A stretch of 23,580 nucleotides of DNA, taken from contig JAUIJW010000012.1 of NCBI GenBank assembly GCA_030431085.1, positions 1-23,580 on the forward strand. The letters are read 5' to 3'. Shown in pieces: positions 22,788 through 23,580 of this stretch (position 1 is the first letter of the stretch; each line of letters opens with the position of its first letter). Under the pieces are notes generated by a model. The model worked only from the letters and a program-made list of their open reading frames with translations. It did not search any database and was not told the DNA's origin. Source of the stretch: Bacteroidia bacterium (lineage in GTDB: Bacteria; Bacteroidota; Bacteroidia; Flavobacteriales; Flavobacteriaceae). Made by a program: the position numbers and the translations under genes.

Positions 22788-23364
22788 TAAAGGGAGTCCA
22801 AGCCGATGAGTACGGACTTTTACCTTGATCGTATAAGGCATCAAATTGAATGCCAACCGCCACTGGGCCAGATACAAATGATGCTCCTAAAAATAAAGAT
22901 TCATTCCAGTAATCATCCTTAATGTCATTTCGGTCTCTATTGGTTTTTACCGTTTGTAATTCGGCAGATAATTGCAAATAGCGAACAGGACGGAAGGCCC
23001 CTAAAATACTACCCCCAAAAGAGTTGTACTTATAATCATAAAAACTACTACTGTAATCGGAGTAATTATAAATAATACCGGCACCGGCCATAAATTGAGG
23101 AGTAAAATTGTAATATACTTTGGGTGCAATTAAAATATCAGTACCGCCATTCCAAAAAGAAAGACCTAAATTACCTCCAAAACTCCAATAAGGGTTAAAG
23201 TGTGGCTTTTGCTTCTTAACAACTTTTGTTTGGCGATTTTCGGTATTGTTGGGATTGTAATGATAACCACTTTGAGTGTTGGTTTTAACAGAATCTTGTT
23301 GGCTAAAAATTTCAGTTACACCTAAAATAAAAAGTATGAATACGGTAATATATTTATTATGCAT
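22771..23364 (-). CDS. Small outer membrane beta-barrel protein
   Basis: A 197-residue exported protein. The signal peptide is residues 1-21 (ending TEIFSQ), followed by a polar, basic stretch (about 22-55) rich in Asn, Gln and Lys. The rest alternates hydrophobic and polar residues in short strands rich in Tyr, Phe and Gly (for example FGGNLGLSFWNGG, FMAGAGIIYNYSDY, LQLSAELQTVKT, GPVAVGIQFDALY) and ends in FISFYF, an aromatic C-terminus expected for an outer membrane barrel. It probably forms an eight-stranded OmpX/OmpW-size barrel. Homologues in databases are sometimes labelled alpha-ketoglutarate decarboxylase, which I think is a propagated error; nothing here supports such an enzyme. It is a single-gene unit with its own promoter-like box. 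Confidence 0.8.
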   Translation of the reverse strand: MHNKYITVFILFILGVTEIFSQQDSVKTNTQSGYHYNPNNTENRQTKVVKKQKPHFNPYWSFGGNLGLSFWNGGTDILIAPKVYYNFTPQFMAGAGIIYNYSDYSSSFYDYKYNSFGGSILGAFRPVRYLQLSAELQTVKTNRDRNDIKDDYWNESLFLGASFVSGPVAVGIQFDALYDQGKSPYSSAWTPFISFYF

Positions 23365-23387
23365 AAGTTAGGGTTTATTGGGTTTAC

Positions 23388-23395
23388 CAAAAGTA
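23388..23395 (-). promoter_or_regulatory. Candidate -7 box for the small outer membrane protein gene
   Basis: Minus-strand TACTTTTG matches TAnnTTTG exactly, 23 bp before the ATG. A minus-strand TTG (23419-23421) lies 23 bp further upstream, a little beyond the usual 19-21. Confidence 0.5.
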
Positions 23396-23413
23396 ATAAA
23401 TAGTCAATAATAA

Positions 23414-23444
23414 TTGTACAAATTGTAAAAAAATAGTAATATTG
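23414..23444 (+). promoter_or_regulatory. Promoter of the tRNA gene
   Basis: TTG at 23414-23416 is followed after 20 bp by TAATATTG at 23437-23444, one base off TAnnTTTG. It lies 12 bp before the mature tRNA 5' end, leaving room for a short leader. Confidence 0.7.
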
Positions 23445-23456
23445 CACTCGTTTTTG

Positions 23457-23530
23457 GGACCCATAGCTCAGTTGGTTAGAGCACCTGACTCATAATCAGG
23501 GGGTCGAAGGTTCGAGCCCTTCTGGGTCCA
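23457..23530 (+). tRNA. tRNA-Met (anticodon CAT)
   Basis: A full cloverleaf can be drawn: acceptor GGACCCA (23457-23463) with TGGGTCC (23523-23529), D stem GCTC/GAGC, anticodon stem CCTGA/TCAGG with loop CTCATAA (anticodon at 23491-23493), a five-base variable loop, and T stem GAAGG/CCTTC with loop TTCGAGC. The discriminator is A23530 and no CCA is encoded. The first acceptor pair and the D/anticodon loops resemble elongator tRNA-Met, not the initiator, which lacks a standard first pair. A tRNA-Ile whose CAU is modified to lysidine cannot be excluded by eye. Confidence 0.93.
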
Positions 23531-23580
23531 CAAAAAGTTGTTATCTGATGTAATGGTGTAATCCAAAGCTTAACCGACTT

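Noticed and set aside
22771..23364. Alpha-ketoglutarate decarboxylase, a label seen on homologues
   Set aside because: The protein has a signal peptide, beta-strand pattern and an aromatic C-terminus, and no thiamine or enzyme motifs. It is an outer membrane barrel.
23457..23530. Initiator tRNA-fMet
   Set aside because: The first acceptor pair is a normal G-C and the anticodon stem lacks the three consecutive G-C pairs of initiators. tRNA-Ile with modified CAU remains a formal alternative.
23531..23580. A second tRNA or a gene start after the tRNA
   Set aside because: The last 50 bases show no acceptor or T-arm pattern, no promoter pair and no coding frame with a clear start.
1..23580. Defence system, prophage, insertion sequence, integron or CRISPR
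   Set aside because: No transposase, integrase, nuclease-helicase pairs, toxin-antitoxin genes, spaced repeats or composition shifts were seen. Every long open frame belongs to an ordinary chromosomal family or is a small single protein.

Overview
The window looks like core chromosome of a marine or aquatic Bacteroidota, most likely family Flavobacteriaceae. The grounds are the low GC content, near-absence of strong Shine-Dalgarno sites, several promoters of the Bacteroidota type (TTG at -33, TAnnTTTG at -7), a PorP/SprF protein next to PorE-like OmpA proteins (type IX secretion), and an ileS-dksA-lspA order familiar from flavobacteria. There is no phage, insertion sequence, CRISPR array or recognisable defence island.

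Layout. (1) 1-3454: the last 34 codons of a PorP/SprF-type outer membrane protein, followed by two tandem paralogous OmpA proteins (PD40 propeller, carboxypeptidase regulatory domain, OmpA peptidoglycan-binding domain), each closed by a rho-independent terminator. (2) 3487-8713: a promoter, then ileS (long, eukaryote-like type with a swapped GXHH signature), a DksA/TraR-like regulator, an exported beta-repeat protein with a TTG start, and lspA. A terminator-like hairpin lies inside the signal-peptide codons of the exported protein. (3) 8710-9939, minus strand: a group II PLP-dependent decarboxylase, convergent with lspA and sharing stop-codon bases. (4) 9940-10062: a divergent control region holding a perfect 23-bp palindrome. 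(5) 10063-14707: a DUF4230 protein, uvrC, and a patatin-POTRA-barrel protein of the type Vd (PlpD-like) architecture. (6) 14708-21332, minus strand: a complete tripartite efflux operon transcribed in the order tetR, tolC-type channel, adaptor lipoprotein, RND pump. It starts from a near-leaderless promoter with an inverted repeat that is a good TetR operator candidate. (7) 21457-22787: a short-chain polyprenyl diphosphate synthase and a small unrecognised protein. (8) 22771-23364, minus strand: a small outer membrane beta-barrel protein overlapping that small gene tail to tail. (9) 23457-23530: a CAU tRNA with a clear promoter.

How the parts relate. Most of the window serves the envelope: type IX secretion accessories, lipoprotein maturation, a surface phospholipase-type protein, efflux, and isoprenoid precursors. 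Housekeeping translation and repair genes (ileS, uvrC, tRNA) are interspersed. Genes are packed very tightly: three convergent pairs have zero or negative spacing with no terminator visible between them, and several genes use GTG or TTG starts.

I did not find a convincing new multi-gene system. The observations most worth checking are the GXHH isoleucyl-tRNA synthetase, the terminator embedded in a signal-peptide sequence, the competing hairpins at the porP-ompA junction, the 23-bp palindrome, the tetR operator/promoter overlap, and the extra hydrophobic pair in the RND pump.
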